A DNA stretch of 40,204 nucleotides from Sulfurospirillum sp. (GCA_016735235.1 JAERRW010000003.1:1-40204), one strand, 5' to 3'; shown: positions 28,478 to 37,026, numbered from the stretch's first letter. Made by a program: numbers and translations. The notes: generated from the sequence alone by a model not told the origin.

Positions 28478-29863
28478 TTATTTAGTCAAAAATAGTGTCA
28501 AATCAAGACCATTTATATCAAAATCAACTTGTGCTCCACTACAATTTCTTTGTGATTTCATAATACTTTCAACACTATTGAAAGTTCTAGGCATTGTTAT
28601 ATTCGATCTTATGCCTTGTTTGTATAGTTGTTGAGAAATATTCTCACTTATAATATAAACAAGTTCACCTAATGCATCTAAAGTATCTTCATAGCTACAA
28701 TTATTATCAAGGAGCATTTTACAAGCATCTTTTGCAATATTATAGTCAAATGATAAAATTAAAATACAATCTAAGCTACCATAAAAACCTATTAATACAC
28801 TTATAATTTTATTATTTTTATTTAACTTTAACTCTTGAATTTGAATAAGTTTTTTTTCAACACTATGTCCAGAAAAAACTTCAATTGTTTTTATCACTTC
28901 TTTAGTAATAGTTGGCAATATTGAGATAAGCTTTTTTGTTACTGTAGAACCGTCTCTTATAATACTAGAGTTTGCATGTACCTCTTTTATTATTTCACTA
29001 TCATCAAAAAAATCTTTTATAGTAAGGTAGACCAATACTCCTGCATCCTCTAAATCATGAATTTGTTTTTTTGTTGTATCTATATTCTTTAGTCCACTTG
29101 CAATAACAGAAGCACCATGTTCTGCACTTTTTATAGAAAATTTTGAGATAAGATCTATGCCATAAATATTTATAGATGACACTTCACTTAAATCGAATAA
29201 AAATATTTTAAACCCGACTTTTAGTAAATTATTATGATAAACAGTATCAAAATTTTTTGCTTTTTTAGAATCTACCGAACCTTTTAGTGTGTATATTACA
29301 ACATTATTTTTTATAGACACAGTTGTAGTTTTAATAATTTTTCCGAGATAAAAATTTTCTATAATAAATTCAGCATTATCTTTTTTTTCTAAAAAATCTT
29401 TTTTATTTTTTGCTAAAATTGGTAGAAATCCTCTTTCATATAACTTCATAGCCAATTGGTTTTTTTGCTCATTTTGATTAGCATTAATTAAAATCTTTTT
29501 TTTGTCTGCATTTTTTAGATTATCTCCAACAAAAAATGCAACTATTTCTGCAGTATCATAAAGAGAGAAATTAAGATTATTAGAAAACATTCTCAAAATA
29601 AGAGTATATTTTTTTATATCATAATCACAAAAACCAATATCAATTTCACATGTATTTCTAATCTTAATCAAAGATTCAATAAGTATGGAAATACCTCTTT
29701 TATTGAAAAAAACAACTTTTTTAAGAGATACAAATACACCTTCTAATAAAGAATTTTTTAGAAAATTAATATCAGAAAAAGATATAGTATTTAAGACATT
29801 CTCGGTATCTAAAAAACCTACTGGAGAAAATATAGCTAATTTATGTTTTACAACTGGTCTCAT
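28478..29863 (-). CDS. STAS-domain protein with C-terminal CheX-like domain
   Basis: The track starts at TTG 29881; the ATG at 29863 ('MRPVVKHKLAIFSP') has AAAGAG upstream and is my choice (461 residues). The N-terminal about 110 residues look STAS-like ('VSLKKVVFFNKRGISIL'). A short segment starting 'KKILINANQNEQKNQLA' resembles half of a receiver domain without a phospho-acceptor Asp. A second STAS-like region follows ('IFLFDLSEVSSINIYGIDLI'). The last about 150 residues resemble CheX/CheC-type CheY-P phosphatases: 'DTLDALGELVYIISEN' aligns with the ExxN helix. At Glu400 the expected Asn is Tyr, so phosphatase activity is doubtful. A role in signalling or chemotaxis adaptation is inferred. 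Confidence 0.65.
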   Translation of the reverse strand: MRPVVKHKLAIFSPVGFLDTENVLNTISFSDINFLKNSLLEGVFVSLKKVVFFNKRGISILIESLIKIRNTCEIDIGFCDYDIKKYTLILRMFSNNLNFSLYDTAEIVAFFVGDNLKNADKKKILINANQNEQKNQLAMKLYERGFLPILAKNKKDFLEKKDNAEFIIENFYLGKIIKTTTVSIKNNVVIYTLKGSVDSKKAKNFDTVYHNNLLKVGFKIFLFDLSEVSSINIYGIDLISKFSIKSAEHGASVIASGLKNIDTTKKQIHDLEDAGVLVYLTIKDFFDDSEIIKEVHANSSIIRDGSTVTKKLISILPTITKEVIKTIEVFSGHSVEKKLIQIQELKLNKNNKIISVLIGFYGSLDCILILSFDYNIAKDACKMLLDNNCSYEDTLDALGELVYIISENISQQLYKQGIRSNITMPRTFNSVESIMKSQRNCSGAQVDFDINGLDLTLFLTK

Positions 29864-29925
29864 ACTACTCTTTTTGAACAATTCTATAATCTTAATAATT
29901 ATAAAAGTCCCTATTAAAATAGGCT

Positions 29926-29931
29926 ATTATA
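29926..29931 (-). promoter_or_regulatory. candidate -10 for the STAS/CheX gene
   Basis: On the minus strand TATAAT (within GCTATAATAG) lies about 63 bases before the ATG at 29863, in the divergent gap shared with rpmB. No matching -35 is evident. It is the best -10 candidate for the minus-strand genes here. Confidence 0.4.
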
Positions 29932-29963
29932 GCTTTAATTTCATAAAATATTTATAAAATTTA

Positions 29964-29972
29964 TGTTATACT
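29964..29972 (+). promoter_or_regulatory. extended -10 promoter for rpmB
   Basis: TGTTATACT fits an extended sigma-70 -10, about 66 bases before the rpmB ATG. It implies a leader near 60 bases, including the AAGGAAATT ribosome site. The divergent gap is 175 bases and otherwise AT-rich, without recognisable operators. Confidence 0.45.
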
Positions 29973-30038
29973 AAAACTAACACAATGATTAAGTATATAT
30001 TTTGTGTAACATTTAATAAAAAATTAAGGAAATTAATT

Positions 30039-30227
30039 ATGGCAAGAAAATGTGCTATCACAGGCAAAGGTCCCATGAGTGGAAATAATGTAAGCCACGC
30101 TAAAAATAGAACGAAAAGAAAATTTTTTCCAAATTTAAAAACTGTAAAAGTTACTTTAGAAGATGGAACAACAAAAAGAATAAAAGTTGCAGTTTCAACA
30201 CTTAGAACAATGAAAAAAAACGCTTAA
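30039..30227 (+). CDS. rpmB: 50S ribosomal protein L28
   Basis: A 62-residue ribosomal protein, bL28. The track begins at an upstream ATG (29985), but '[20 protein letters not shown]' is the universal L28 start and has AAGGAAATTAATT before it, so the gene starts at 30039. '[16 protein letters not shown]' and '[13 protein letters not shown]' complete the fold. Only Cys5 of the zinc-type cysteines is present, so this is the zinc-free form. A small CTTTGT/ACAAAG hairpin follows at 30234–30250, without a U-tract, next to the ribosome site of the channel gene. Confidence 0.97.
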   Translation: MARKCAITGKGPMSGNNVSHAKNRTKRKFFPNLKTVKVTLEDGTTKRIKVAVSTLRTMKKNA

Positions 30228-30259
30228 TTCATACTTTGTATATGACAAAGGGGCTTTAA

Positions 30260-31390
30260 GTGAGATCAATCAATAAGTTAAAAAAACTTTTGAATTGGTC
30301 GAAAAGATCACGACCTCATATAGATTTAAACACTGAGATATATCAGCAATTAAGACCATTTCGTTTACCTATTATACTTGTAGTTTTTATGATTATGATA
30401 GGAACTCTTGGTTATGTTATTATAGATGACTTTACTCTACTAGATGCAATATATCAAGCTGGGATTACCTTTACGACCGTAGGTTTTGGAGAAATTTCTC
30501 CTATTTCACCAGCGGGAAGAATATTTACTGTAACTCTCATAATATTAGGATTTGGTGTATTTTCCATGTCCATAGGTATACTAGTTGAGGTTCTAAATAG
30601 AGGTCATCTTATCAATACAATTAAGGAGAGGCGAATGTTGTACAAAATAGCTAGACTAAAAAATCATTTTGTTATTTGTCATCACAATGAAATTACAATA
30701 GAACTTTCTAAGCAATTTCGTGAGAATCATATACCTTTTGTTGTAATTGACCCAAGTGCCAATTTCTCTCAAATAGCAACACAGTATAAATACCCATGCT
30801 ATATACAAGAAGATCCTCATACTGAATTAGCTCTTCAAAAATCGTATCTTTCAAGTGCAAAAGGTCTTATAACACTTAGTGAAAATACTGCGGACAATAT
30901 TGCACAAATTGCATCAACAAGGCTTTATGAAAAAGAGATTGGTTTAAAAAGACCGTACTATATTATAACAAGTGCAAGTAGCGATAATGACATGATAAAA
31001 CTTAAAAAACTTGGAGCCGATAGAGTAATTAGTGCAACAAAACTAATGGCCGAGAGACTTAGGGCCATGAGCCTTAGACCAGATATGGTAAATATGCTCG
31101 AAAGTCTTCTTTATAGAAAAGATGCTCCAATAAGCATGGAGGAAATTAAGATTCCAAATCACTCTTGGATGAGGTTTAAGAAACTAAAAGAAGCACGATT
31201 GAGAGATATAACAAATGTAAGTATAGTTGGAATTAAAGACTCTAAAGACAAGTTTATACCTATGCCTAAAGGAGATGTTTTAGTAGGAACGGATTCAAAG
31301 TTACTTGTTATAGGAACAGCAGAAAGCATAATAGCAACAAAAAGAATTATAAGAAAAAAACAAAAACCAGAAGAGTTGCGTTATGTTTAA
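30260..31390 (+). CDS. potassium channel protein with cytoplasmic RCK domain
   Basis: A 376-residue two-helix K+ channel. Helix one is at about 35–53, the pore carries the filter 'TTVGFGE' at about 72–78, and helix two is at about 87–109. The RCK N-lobe starts at about 130 and a TrkA_C-like lobe ends the protein ('IGTAESIIATKR'). The filter is TVGFG rather than TVGYG, a common variant. Where RCK domains usually have a glycine-rich nucleotide loop, this one reads 'FVICHHNEITIELSKQF', so dinucleotide binding is probably lost. The start is GTG with AAAGGGG upstream. The last eight bases overlap argJ (ATGTTTAA). Confidence 0.88.
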   Translation: MRSINKLKKLLNWSKRSRPHIDLNTEIYQQLRPFRLPIILVVFMIMIGTLGYVIIDDFTLLDAIYQAGITFTTVGFGEISPISPAGRIFTVTLIILGFGVFSMSIGILVEVLNRGHLINTIKERRMLYKIARLKNHFVICHHNEITIELSKQFRENHIPFVVIDPSANFSQIATQYKYPCYIQEDPHTELALQKSYLSSAKGLITLSENTADNIAQIASTRLYEKEIGLKRPYYIITSASSDNDMIKLKKLGADRVISATKLMAERLRAMSLRPDMVNMLESLLYRKDAPISMEEIKIPNHSWMRFKKLKEARLRDITNVSIVGIKDSKDKFIPMPKGDVLVGTDSKLLVIGTAESIIATKRIIRKKQKPEELRYV

Positions 31391-32573
31391 TATATTTCCT
31401 CTTAAAAATGGTCTTCAAAATGTAAAAGGATTCTTTTGTGGAGGAGTTAATGCGGGCATGAAACCTAATCTTAAAAATGATTTGGGTTTTATAAGAAGCA
31501 ATGAATTGTGCGAGGTAAGTGCGGTTTTTACTAAAAATAGATTTAAAGCTGCACCAATTTATCATTTTTTAAACTATAAAAAAAACTTTAAAACTAATTT
31601 TATCTTACTCAATTCAAAAAATGCAAATGCTATGACAGGCAAAAAAGGTGTAAAAGATATAGATAGAATTTTTTCTACCCTAAAGAAAAAATTACCTTCA
31701 CTTCATAACCCTATTATGAGTTCAACCGGAGTTATAGGATATAGACTACATGTAGATAAAATTTGTAAAGCATTCGATAAGTTTGATTTTAATTTAACTA
31801 ATTCTAATGAAACTGCTTATTCAATAATGACAACTGATAGTTTTAAAAAAGAGTTATGTCTTAAAGTAGAACTAGAAAATGGAGATTTTTTTCATATAGC
31901 TGCCATTGCAAAAGGTGCGGGCATGATAAATCCCGCTATGGCAACTATGTTGTGTTTTATACTAACAGATGCAAATATAGAAAAAACTGACATGGACAAA
32001 CTTTTAAAAAGCAGTACTAAGCAATCTTTTAATACTATTAGTGTTGATGGGGACACCTCTACGAATGATACAGTTATGTTAATTTCATCAGGCAAAAGTG
32101 GAGCTTATGATAAAATTGCTTTTAGTGAAGCCCTAAATTGTATAACAAAACATATAAGTCAAGAAATTTTAAGAGATGGCGAGGGATCAAGCAAAGTAGT
32201 CGCTTTTGAAGTTAAAAATGCACTCAATATTAAAGAAGCAAAAAAAGCAAGCAAAGCTTTAAGTAACTCTCTTTTAGTAAAAACTGCTCTTTTTGGAGAA
32301 GACCCAAATTGGGGAAGAATAGCTTCTACCATAGGAGCAAGTAAGGTTACATGTAAAGAGAAAAACTTAGTCATATCTTATGACAATATAGTAGTCTACT
32401 CAAAGCAAAAAGAAATTTTCAATAAAGAGAGAGAAGAAAAAGCATTCAAAGTAATGAAACAAGACTCGTTTAGAGTAACATGTAATTTAAATGCTGGAGA
32501 AAGTTCCTATACCTCCTATGGATGTGATTTAGGTTATGAGTATGTTAAAATAAATGCAGATTATAGAACATAA
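31383..32573 (+). CDS. argJ: bifunctional glutamate N-acetyltransferase / amino-acid acetyltransferase ArgJ
   Basis: A 396-residue self-cleaving enzyme that recycles the acetyl group between N-acetylornithine and glutamate in arginine synthesis. The autocleavage site 'KGAGMINPAMATMLCF' contains nucleophile Thr188 (ATM|L context). 'SSTGVIGYRL', 'SFNTISVDGDTSTNDTVML' and the C-terminal 'LNAGESSYTSYGCDLGYEYVKIN' are standard. The start overlaps the channel gene by eight bases. It looks complete and active. Having argJ implies the economical cyclic arginine pathway. Confidence 0.96.
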   Translation: MFNIFPLKNGLQNVKGFFCGGVNAGMKPNLKNDLGFIRSNELCEVSAVFTKNRFKAAPIYHFLNYKKNFKTNFILLNSKNANAMTGKKGVKDIDRIFSTLKKKLPSLHNPIMSSTGVIGYRLHVDKICKAFDKFDFNLTNSNETAYSIMTTDSFKKELCLKVELENGDFFHIAAIAKGAGMINPAMATMLCFILTDANIEKTDMDKLLKSSTKQSFNTISVDGDTSTNDTVMLISSGKSGAYDKIAFSEALNCITKHISQEILRDGEGSSKVVAFEVKNALNIKEAKKASKALSNSLLVKTALFGEDPNWGRIASTIGASKVTCKEKNLVISYDNIVVYSKQKEIFNKEREEKAFKVMKQDSFRVTCNLNAGESSYTSYGCDLGYEYVKINADYRT

Positions 32574-32604
32574 TATTTAATTCACTTATACTTAATCAAT
32601 TTTT

Positions 32605-32613
32605 TGTTATAAT
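32605..32613 (+). promoter_or_regulatory. extended -10 promoter for the DUF465 gene
   Basis: TGTTATAAT, a perfect extended -10, lies 27 bases before the ATG at 32640. Transcription would start near 32620, and the leader includes AAAAGGAA. The surrounding TTTTGTTATAAT matches the sulfatase promoter exactly. Confidence 0.6.
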
Positions 32614-32639
32614 GAATTTTATTTATAAAAGGAAAAATA

Positions 32640-32870
32640 ATGCTACACGAATATAGAGATATAATTTCTGTTATCAAAGTAAAAAATGCTCATTTTGCGA
32701 AGATTTTTGAAAAACATAATGATTTGGATCAACAAATAAAAAATATTGAAGAGGGTCGTGAACACATGGAGCAATTAGCTCTTGAGAAACTTAAAAAAGA
32801 GAAATTAAAATTAAAAGATGAAGCACATGCTATGATTATGGTATATAAAAAAGAAGAAGAATCAAAGTAA
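32640..32870 (+). CDS. DUF465 (YdcH-like) coiled-coil protein
   Basis: A 76-residue helical hairpin protein of the DUF465/YdcH family: 'MLHEYRDIISVIKVKNAHFAKIFEKHNDLDQQIKNIE', then a Lys/Glu-rich helix. The family pattern (HxxF…HxxLDxxI) is visible. Function is not established in any species I can name with confidence. It has its own strong promoter and an AAAGGA site, so it is a monocistronic unit. The gene ends at 32870, ahead of a 299-base gap. Confidence 0.8.
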   Translation: MLHEYRDIISVIKVKNAHFAKIFEKHNDLDQQIKNIEEGREHMEQLALEKLKKEKLKLKDEAHAMIMVYKKEEESK

Positions 32871-33090
32871 AATTTTTGGGACTTTAAACCAAGCCGTGTA
32901 AACCCACCAGTTTCTTTTTAACTAATTCTCATATTTTGACATAATTGATTAAAAAATATACTAATATTTTCTAAAAAAGTTATGTTTTATCGCTTTTTGA
33001 AACTTTTAAAACCAGCTTTGATTTATCTTTAACTCTACTTGAGGTTAAATGTTAAAATTTTATTTAGAGTTTAAATTTAGAAGAATAAAT

Positions 33091-33126
33091 AAGTGCTAAA
33101 CAAATTTAAATATTTATTTAGCACTT
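33091..33126. repeat. perfect 10-base inverted repeat upstream of purL
   Basis: AAGTGCTAAA at 33091–33100 is matched by TTTAGCACTT at 33117–33126, a perfect complement with a 16-base AT-rich loop. It sits over the -35 region of the purL promoter candidate, so it could be an operator for a dimeric repressor. As RNA it could form a hairpin, but no U-tract follows, so a terminator is less likely. Confidence 0.5.
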
Positions 33127-33137
33127 TCTTAGTAGAA

Positions 33138-33143
33138 TAAAAT
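33138..33143 (+). promoter_or_regulatory. candidate -10 for purL
   Basis: TAAAAT lies 27 bases before the purL ATG and 11 bases after the inverted repeat. It is a common Campylobacterota -10 variant. No extended TG is present, so this is a weak prediction. Confidence 0.3.
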
Positions 33144-33169
33144 AATTTATCAAAACTAGGCTAACATTT

Positions 33170-35371
33170 ATGAAAAATTTGAAAAAAGTTTTAAAGAAAT
33201 ATAAAATTACAATGGATGAGTATAATAATATATTGAAAATTATGGGCAGAGAGCCTAATATGCTTGAAATTGGTATATTTTCGGCTATGTGGAGTGAGCA
33301 CTGTTCATACAAATCGAGTAAAAAATACTTAAATGATTTTCCCACAAAGGCTTCATGGGTTATTCAAGGACCAGGTGAGAATGCTGGTGTTATTGATATT
33401 GGCGATGGCATGGCTGCTGTATTTAAGATGGAGAGTCACAATCATCCAAGCTTTATAGAGCCTTATCAAGGTGCTGCAACTGGTGTTGGTGGAATTTTAA
33501 GAGATATATTTACAATGGGTGCCCGTCCTGTAGCAAATATGAATGCTCTTCGTTTTGGTAATATAATAGGAGATAATGACATATCTAAATATCAAAGGTA
33601 TTTGGTTCGTGGAGTTGTTGCTGGTATTGGTGATTATGGTAATTGCATGGGAGTTCCTACTATAGGCGGTGAAACATCATTTAATGAAAGTTATAATGGA
33701 AATATTCTTGTAAATGCTTTTACTCTTGGTTTGGCTAAAACAGATGAGATTTTTTATGGACTTGCTAAAGGTATTGGAAATCCTGTTGTTTATGTAGGAA
33801 GTAAAACAGGGCGTGATGGTCTTGGTGGGGCTGTTATGGCAAGCGATAGTTTTACAAAAGAGAACCAATCTTTAAGACCTACAGTTCAAGTGGGCGACCC
33901 ATTTGCTGAAAAACTTCTTCTTGAAGCTTGTTTGGAACTTTTTAAATATGATTATATAGTTGGTATTCAAGACATGGGTGCAGCTGGTCTTACTTCAAGC
34001 TCGTTTGAGATGGCAGGGCGTAGCGGTAGCGGTATGATTATGAATTTAGATCGCATTCCTGCTAGAGAGGAAAACATGCAACCTTTTGAGTTTATGTTAA
34101 GTGAATCTCAAGAACGCATGTTAATTTGTGCTAAAAAAGGCTATGAAGATAAAGTAGTAGATATTTTTAGAAAGTGGGATTTAGATGCTGAAGTTATTGG
34201 TGAAGTAACAAATACTGGAAACATGGAGCTTTTTTGGCATAAGAAAAGAGTAGCAAATATTCCTATTTTACCTATCGCAAATGAAGCTCCTATTTATGAT
34301 AGACCAGTATCTCGCCCAAAGTATTTAAATACAATAAGTTCTACTTCTATAGATGATTTAGGGAAAGTCAATAATCAAAAAGCTTTTGAAAAACTTTTTG
34401 ATTCTATTGAAATTACCGATAAATCTTGGATTTTTGAGCAATACGATTCAATGGTTCAAACAAATACAATAAAAGCACCGGGAAGTCTTGATGCTAGTGT
34501 AATTAGGGTAAAAGAGAACGGAAAAGCTTTAGCAATGAGTAGTGATTGTAATCCTCGTTATAACTATATAGATCCTAAAAATGGTGCAGCTGCAGCAGTT
34601 ATGAAAAGTGGTCGTGATGTTGCCATGAGTGGTGCAAGACCGCTAGCTATTACAGATTGTTTAAATTATGGAAATCCTGAAAATCCTGAAATTATGTGGC
34701 AGTTTGCCCAAGGATGTTATGGCATAAAAGAAGCTTGTACTAAGTTAAATACACCTGTAGTTAGTGGTAATGTATCGCTCTATAATGAAACAAACAAGGT
34801 TGGAATTTATCCAACTCCTACAATCGTAATGGTTGGATTAAATGATGATGCCAATAGAGTTCTTCCTAGTTCATTTCAAAAAGTTGGAGCTACTTTATAT
34901 CTTGTAGGAGAAACTAAGAGTGAATTTGGCGGGAGTCTCTACATGAAAGAGTTGTTTGGAAAAGTAGAAGGCAAATTACCAAGTATAGATTATGAGCAAG
35001 AGTTGGCTTTGTGGGAGTTAATAATAGAAGCAAATAAAGCTGGTATTATCAATGCTACTAAAGATGTAAATGTTGGTGGTATTGTTATAGCTTTAGCTAA
35101 AATGTGTGTAGTTAGCGGTAAAGGTGTTACATGTAGTATTGAATTGACTAGTAGTAAAGATATATTTTCGGAGAGTTTTTCTCGTGCTATTGTTGAAGTT
35201 AATAATGAGGTTGTTTTTGAAAACATGGCAAAACAATTTGGCTTGAGCATAGCTAAAATAGGTCAAGTTGAAGAGAGTGGTTTTGCATGTAACGATATAT
35301 TGGCCGATGTAGGAGCTATGAAAAATAGTTATTTCAATAAATTTCAAAAAGTTATGGAGCAAAATGGCTAA
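33170..35371 (+). CDS. purL: phosphoribosylformylglycinamidine synthase subunit PurL (small type)
   Basis: A 733-residue ATP-dependent enzyme of purine synthesis, converting FGAR to FGAM with ammonia supplied by PurQ via PurS. Signatures: '[15 protein letters not shown]' with the active-site His, '[14 protein letters not shown]', '[22 protein letters not shown]', '[11 protein letters not shown]', '[14 protein letters not shown]', and the repeat-half '[23 protein letters not shown]'. The size marks the PurLQS type; purS and purQ are not in the window. The ribosome site is weak (AGG 12 bases upstream). It overlaps the channel gene that follows by eight bases. Confidence 0.97.
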   Translation: MKNLKKVLKKYKITMDEYNNILKIMGREPNMLEIGIFSAMWSEHCSYKSSKKYLNDFPTKASWVIQGPGENAGVIDIGDGMAAVFKMESHNHPSFIEPYQGAATGVGGILRDIFTMGARPVANMNALRFGNIIGDNDISKYQRYLVRGVVAGIGDYGNCMGVPTIGGETSFNESYNGNILVNAFTLGLAKTDEIFYGLAKGIGNPVVYVGSKTGRDGLGGAVMASDSFTKENQSLRPTVQVGDPFAEKLLLEACLELFKYDYIVGIQDMGAAGLTSSSFEMAGRSGSGMIMNLDRIPAREENMQPFEFMLSESQERMLICAKKGYEDKVVDIFRKWDLDAEVIGEVTNTGNMELFWHKKRVANIPILPIANEAPIYDRPVSRPKYLNTISSTSIDDLGKVNNQKAFEKLFDSIEITDKSWIFEQYDSMVQTNTIKAPGSLDASVIRVKENGKALAMSSDCNPRYNYIDPKNGAAAAVMKSGRDVAMSGARPLAITDCLNYGNPENPEIMWQFAQGCYGIKEACTKLNTPVVSGNVSLYNETNKVGIYPTPTIVMVGLNDDANRVLPSSFQKVGATLYLVGETKSEFGGSLYMKELFGKVEGKLPSIDYEQELALWELIIEANKAGIINATKDVNVGGIVIALAKMCVVSGKGVTCSIELTSSKDIFSESFSRAIVEVNNEVVFENMAKQFGLSIAKIGQVEESGFACNDILADVGAMKNSYFNKFQKVMEQNG

Positions 35372-36188
35372 TGCTTTGAAAAATAGCACTTTTATGGTGA
35401 AAATCAAAAAAATTAGAGATTCTAAGTGGTTCTCTAATCTTACAACTTCTATCATTATTTTTTATGCGTCTGTTTTAGGTTTTGAAACTATAGATTCTGT
35501 AGCAGAACCATTTGGAAGTCTGTTTTATAGTCTTGATTATGCAATAACTGTATATTTTGTAATAGAGTTATCTATAAAAATGGCTGCAGAAGATAAACTT
35601 GTAAATTTCTTTAAAAATGGTTGGAATCTTTTTGATTTTTTTATAGTATTAATCACTTTAATACCAATTGAAAATAGCTCATTTGCAGCCATAGCAAGAC
35701 TTCTTAGAATTTTTAGAGTTCTTCGTCTTTTTACTGCCAGACCTGAATTAAAATCGATACTAGACATGTTAATAAAGGCTATTCCGTCTATTGTTGATAT
35801 AGTTATATTGCTTTTTATTATATTTTATATTTACGCAATTATAGGAAGTTTTATATTTGCAGATATGCCTTCTGGTTTATGGGATAACTTTTTAGTAGCA
35901 ATGCTGACACTTTTTAGAGTTTTTACTTTTGAAGATTGGACCGATGTAATGTATGAAACAATGGAGGTTTACTCTTGGTCTTGGATATATTTTGTAAGCT
36001 TTATCATCATAGCCGCTTTTGTCTTTTTTAATCTTTTTGTTGCAGTTATAATTGGTGAAATGCAAAAATTGCAAGATGAGAAGATGAAAGAAGAGATATA
36101 TAAAGATAGCAAGAAATTAGATACTCTTTTAAAAGAGGTACAAGAGTTAAAAAAAATGGTTAAAAAAAACAAGAAACCCAATATATGA
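35364..36188 (+). CDS. voltage-gated cation channel, BacNaV-type
   Basis: A 274-residue six-helix channel subunit that should assemble as a tetramer. The voltage-sensor S4 reads '[20 protein letters not shown]' (about 113–132) with regularly spaced arginines, and S2/S3 carry 'VIELSIKMA' and '[10 protein letters not shown]'. The pore filter is Thr188-Phe-Glu190-Asp191-Trp-Thr-Asp194, where typical sodium channels have TLESWSM or TLESWAS. S6 is followed by a long charged coiled coil (about 225–274), the usual tetramerisation tail. Its ATG lies inside the last codons of purL (ATGGCTAA), an odd functional pairing. The extra acidic residues suggest calcium permeation. Confidence 0.88.
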   Translation: MANALKNSTFMVKIKKIRDSKWFSNLTTSIIIFYASVLGFETIDSVAEPFGSLFYSLDYAITVYFVIELSIKMAAEDKLVNFFKNGWNLFDFFIVLITLIPIENSSFAAIARLLRIFRVLRLFTARPELKSILDMLIKAIPSIVDIVILLFIIFYIYAIIGSFIFADMPSGLWDNFLVAMLTLFRVFTFEDWTDVMYETMEVYSWSWIYFVSFIIIAAFVFFNLFVAVIIGEMQKLQDEKMKEEIYKDSKKLDTLLKEVQELKKMVKKNKKPNI

Positions 36189-36206
36189 GATTTGTAGAAA
36201 ACTCGG

Positions 36207-36212
36207 TATAAT
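36207..36212 (+). promoter_or_regulatory. candidate -10 for the MntA/HepT pair
   Basis: TATAAT lies 61 bases before the ATG at 36273, in the only gap between the ion channel gene and the nucleotidyltransferase gene. No good -35 was seen. Confidence 0.4.
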
Positions 36213-36272
36213 ATTTAATCTAAATTAAGAAAAAATTGAATTAATAATTCATAGTATAAAAGAGATAAATAA

Positions 36273-36557
36273 ATGAGGCTTTTAAAAAAAGAGGTTTTGG
36301 TACTTAAAAAAAAATTACATTCTCTTTCTAGTGAAGCTAAAATTTATCTATTTGGTTCTAGAGTAGACGACAATAAAAAGGGTGGCGATATTGATCTTTT
36401 AATTGTGTCTAAACAATTAACCAAGAAAGAGTTAAGATATTTAAGAATTGATTTTTTTAATCATTTTGGAGAACAAAAAATGGATATTTTACTTGATGAT
36501 GGCTCTTTTGATGATATTTTTAATAAACTAATTTTTCAAAAAGCTATATTGTTATGA
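36273..36557 (+). CDS. mntA: minimal nucleotidyltransferase, MntA-type antitoxin
   Basis: A 94-residue minimal nucleotidyltransferase. The motif 'FGSRVDDNKKGGDIDLLI' gives Gly28-Ser29 and metal-binding Asp39 and Asp41 (GSX9DXD); a third acidic residue is Asp71 in 'KMDILL'. In characterised type VII systems MntA neutralises the HEPN toxin by adding AMP to its active-site tyrosine. Its stop overlaps the ATG of the HEPN gene (ATGA), the usual two-gene arrangement. All catalytic residues seem present. The assignment as antitoxin is by family and context. Confidence 0.82.
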   Translation: MRLLKKEVLVLKKKLHSLSSEAKIYLFGSRVDDNKKGGDIDLLIVSKQLTKKELRYLRIDFFNHFGEQKMDILLDDGSFDDIFNKLIFQKAILL

Positions 36558-36997
36558 TATACGAAAAACTAAAACAAGATAATATCTTGCTAAAAAAACA
36601 ACTATCGTGGTTAAAAATTTCAACATGTCAATGTAAAAAAATAACTATAAAAAAAGAGTACACAGTTGAAGAGTTTGGTAATTTTGAGACTTTATGTAGC
36701 AGATATAGCAGAAGTATGGATTTTTTAATTAGAAAAATATTTAGAACATTAGATGAATTTGAATTTGAAAATCAAGGAACACTTGTAGATGTTATTAATA
36801 ATGCACACAAGAGGGAGTTGTTTGAAGATATTGAAATGTTAAGAGTTATGAAGGATTTACGAAATACAATTGTTCATGAATATATTGAAGATGAATTAAT
36901 AGATGTATTTGAAGAGGTTTTAAAATATAGTGAGATTTTAATTGAAATAATCAATAACACACTTTACTATATTAAAAATATAATTTCAAAATTTTAG
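36554..36997 (+). CDS. hepT: HEPN-domain protein, HepT-type toxin
   Basis: A 147-residue all-helical HEPN protein. The motif 'LRNTIVHEY' gives Arg103, His108 and Tyr110, the RX4HXY pattern of HepT RNases, in which the tyrosine is the target of MntA. The acidic 'EDIEMLRVMKD' helix before it is typical. The N-terminal about 45 residues include 'CQCKKITIKKEY', not typical of the minimal HepT fold. Co-translated with the nucleotidyltransferase through an ATGA overlap. RNase toxicity is inference; the motif is complete. Confidence 0.8.
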   Translation: MIYEKLKQDNILLKKQLSWLKISTCQCKKITIKKEYTVEEFGNFETLCSRYSRSMDFLIRKIFRTLDEFEFENQGTLVDVINNAHKRELFEDIEMLRVMKDLRNTIVHEYIEDELIDVFEEVLKYSEILIEIINNTLYYIKNIISKF

Positions 36998-37026
36998 AAA
37001 ATTAACTATATAAAAAGGATGTCAAA

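Larger units (their letters stand above)
32871..33169. other. 299-base intergenic region between the DUF465 gene and purL
   Basis: No credible ORF with a start was found. It contains a GC-richer stretch at about 32886–32915 ('accaagccgtgtaaacccac') in an otherwise very AT-rich gap. The reverse strand there reads as short open peptides in all three frames (for example 'NWWVYTAWFKVPKI'), which suggests a conserved DNA element or a gene relic. A 10-base inverted repeat lies at 33091–33126 and a TAAAAT -10 candidate at 33138–33143, both probably serving purL. No riboswitch fold was recognised by eye. Confidence 0.5.

Noticed and set aside
29985-30038. 18-residue N-terminal extension of L28 in the ORF track
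   Set aside because: L28 universally starts at MARKC-like sequence, and the strong ribosome site is just before 30039.
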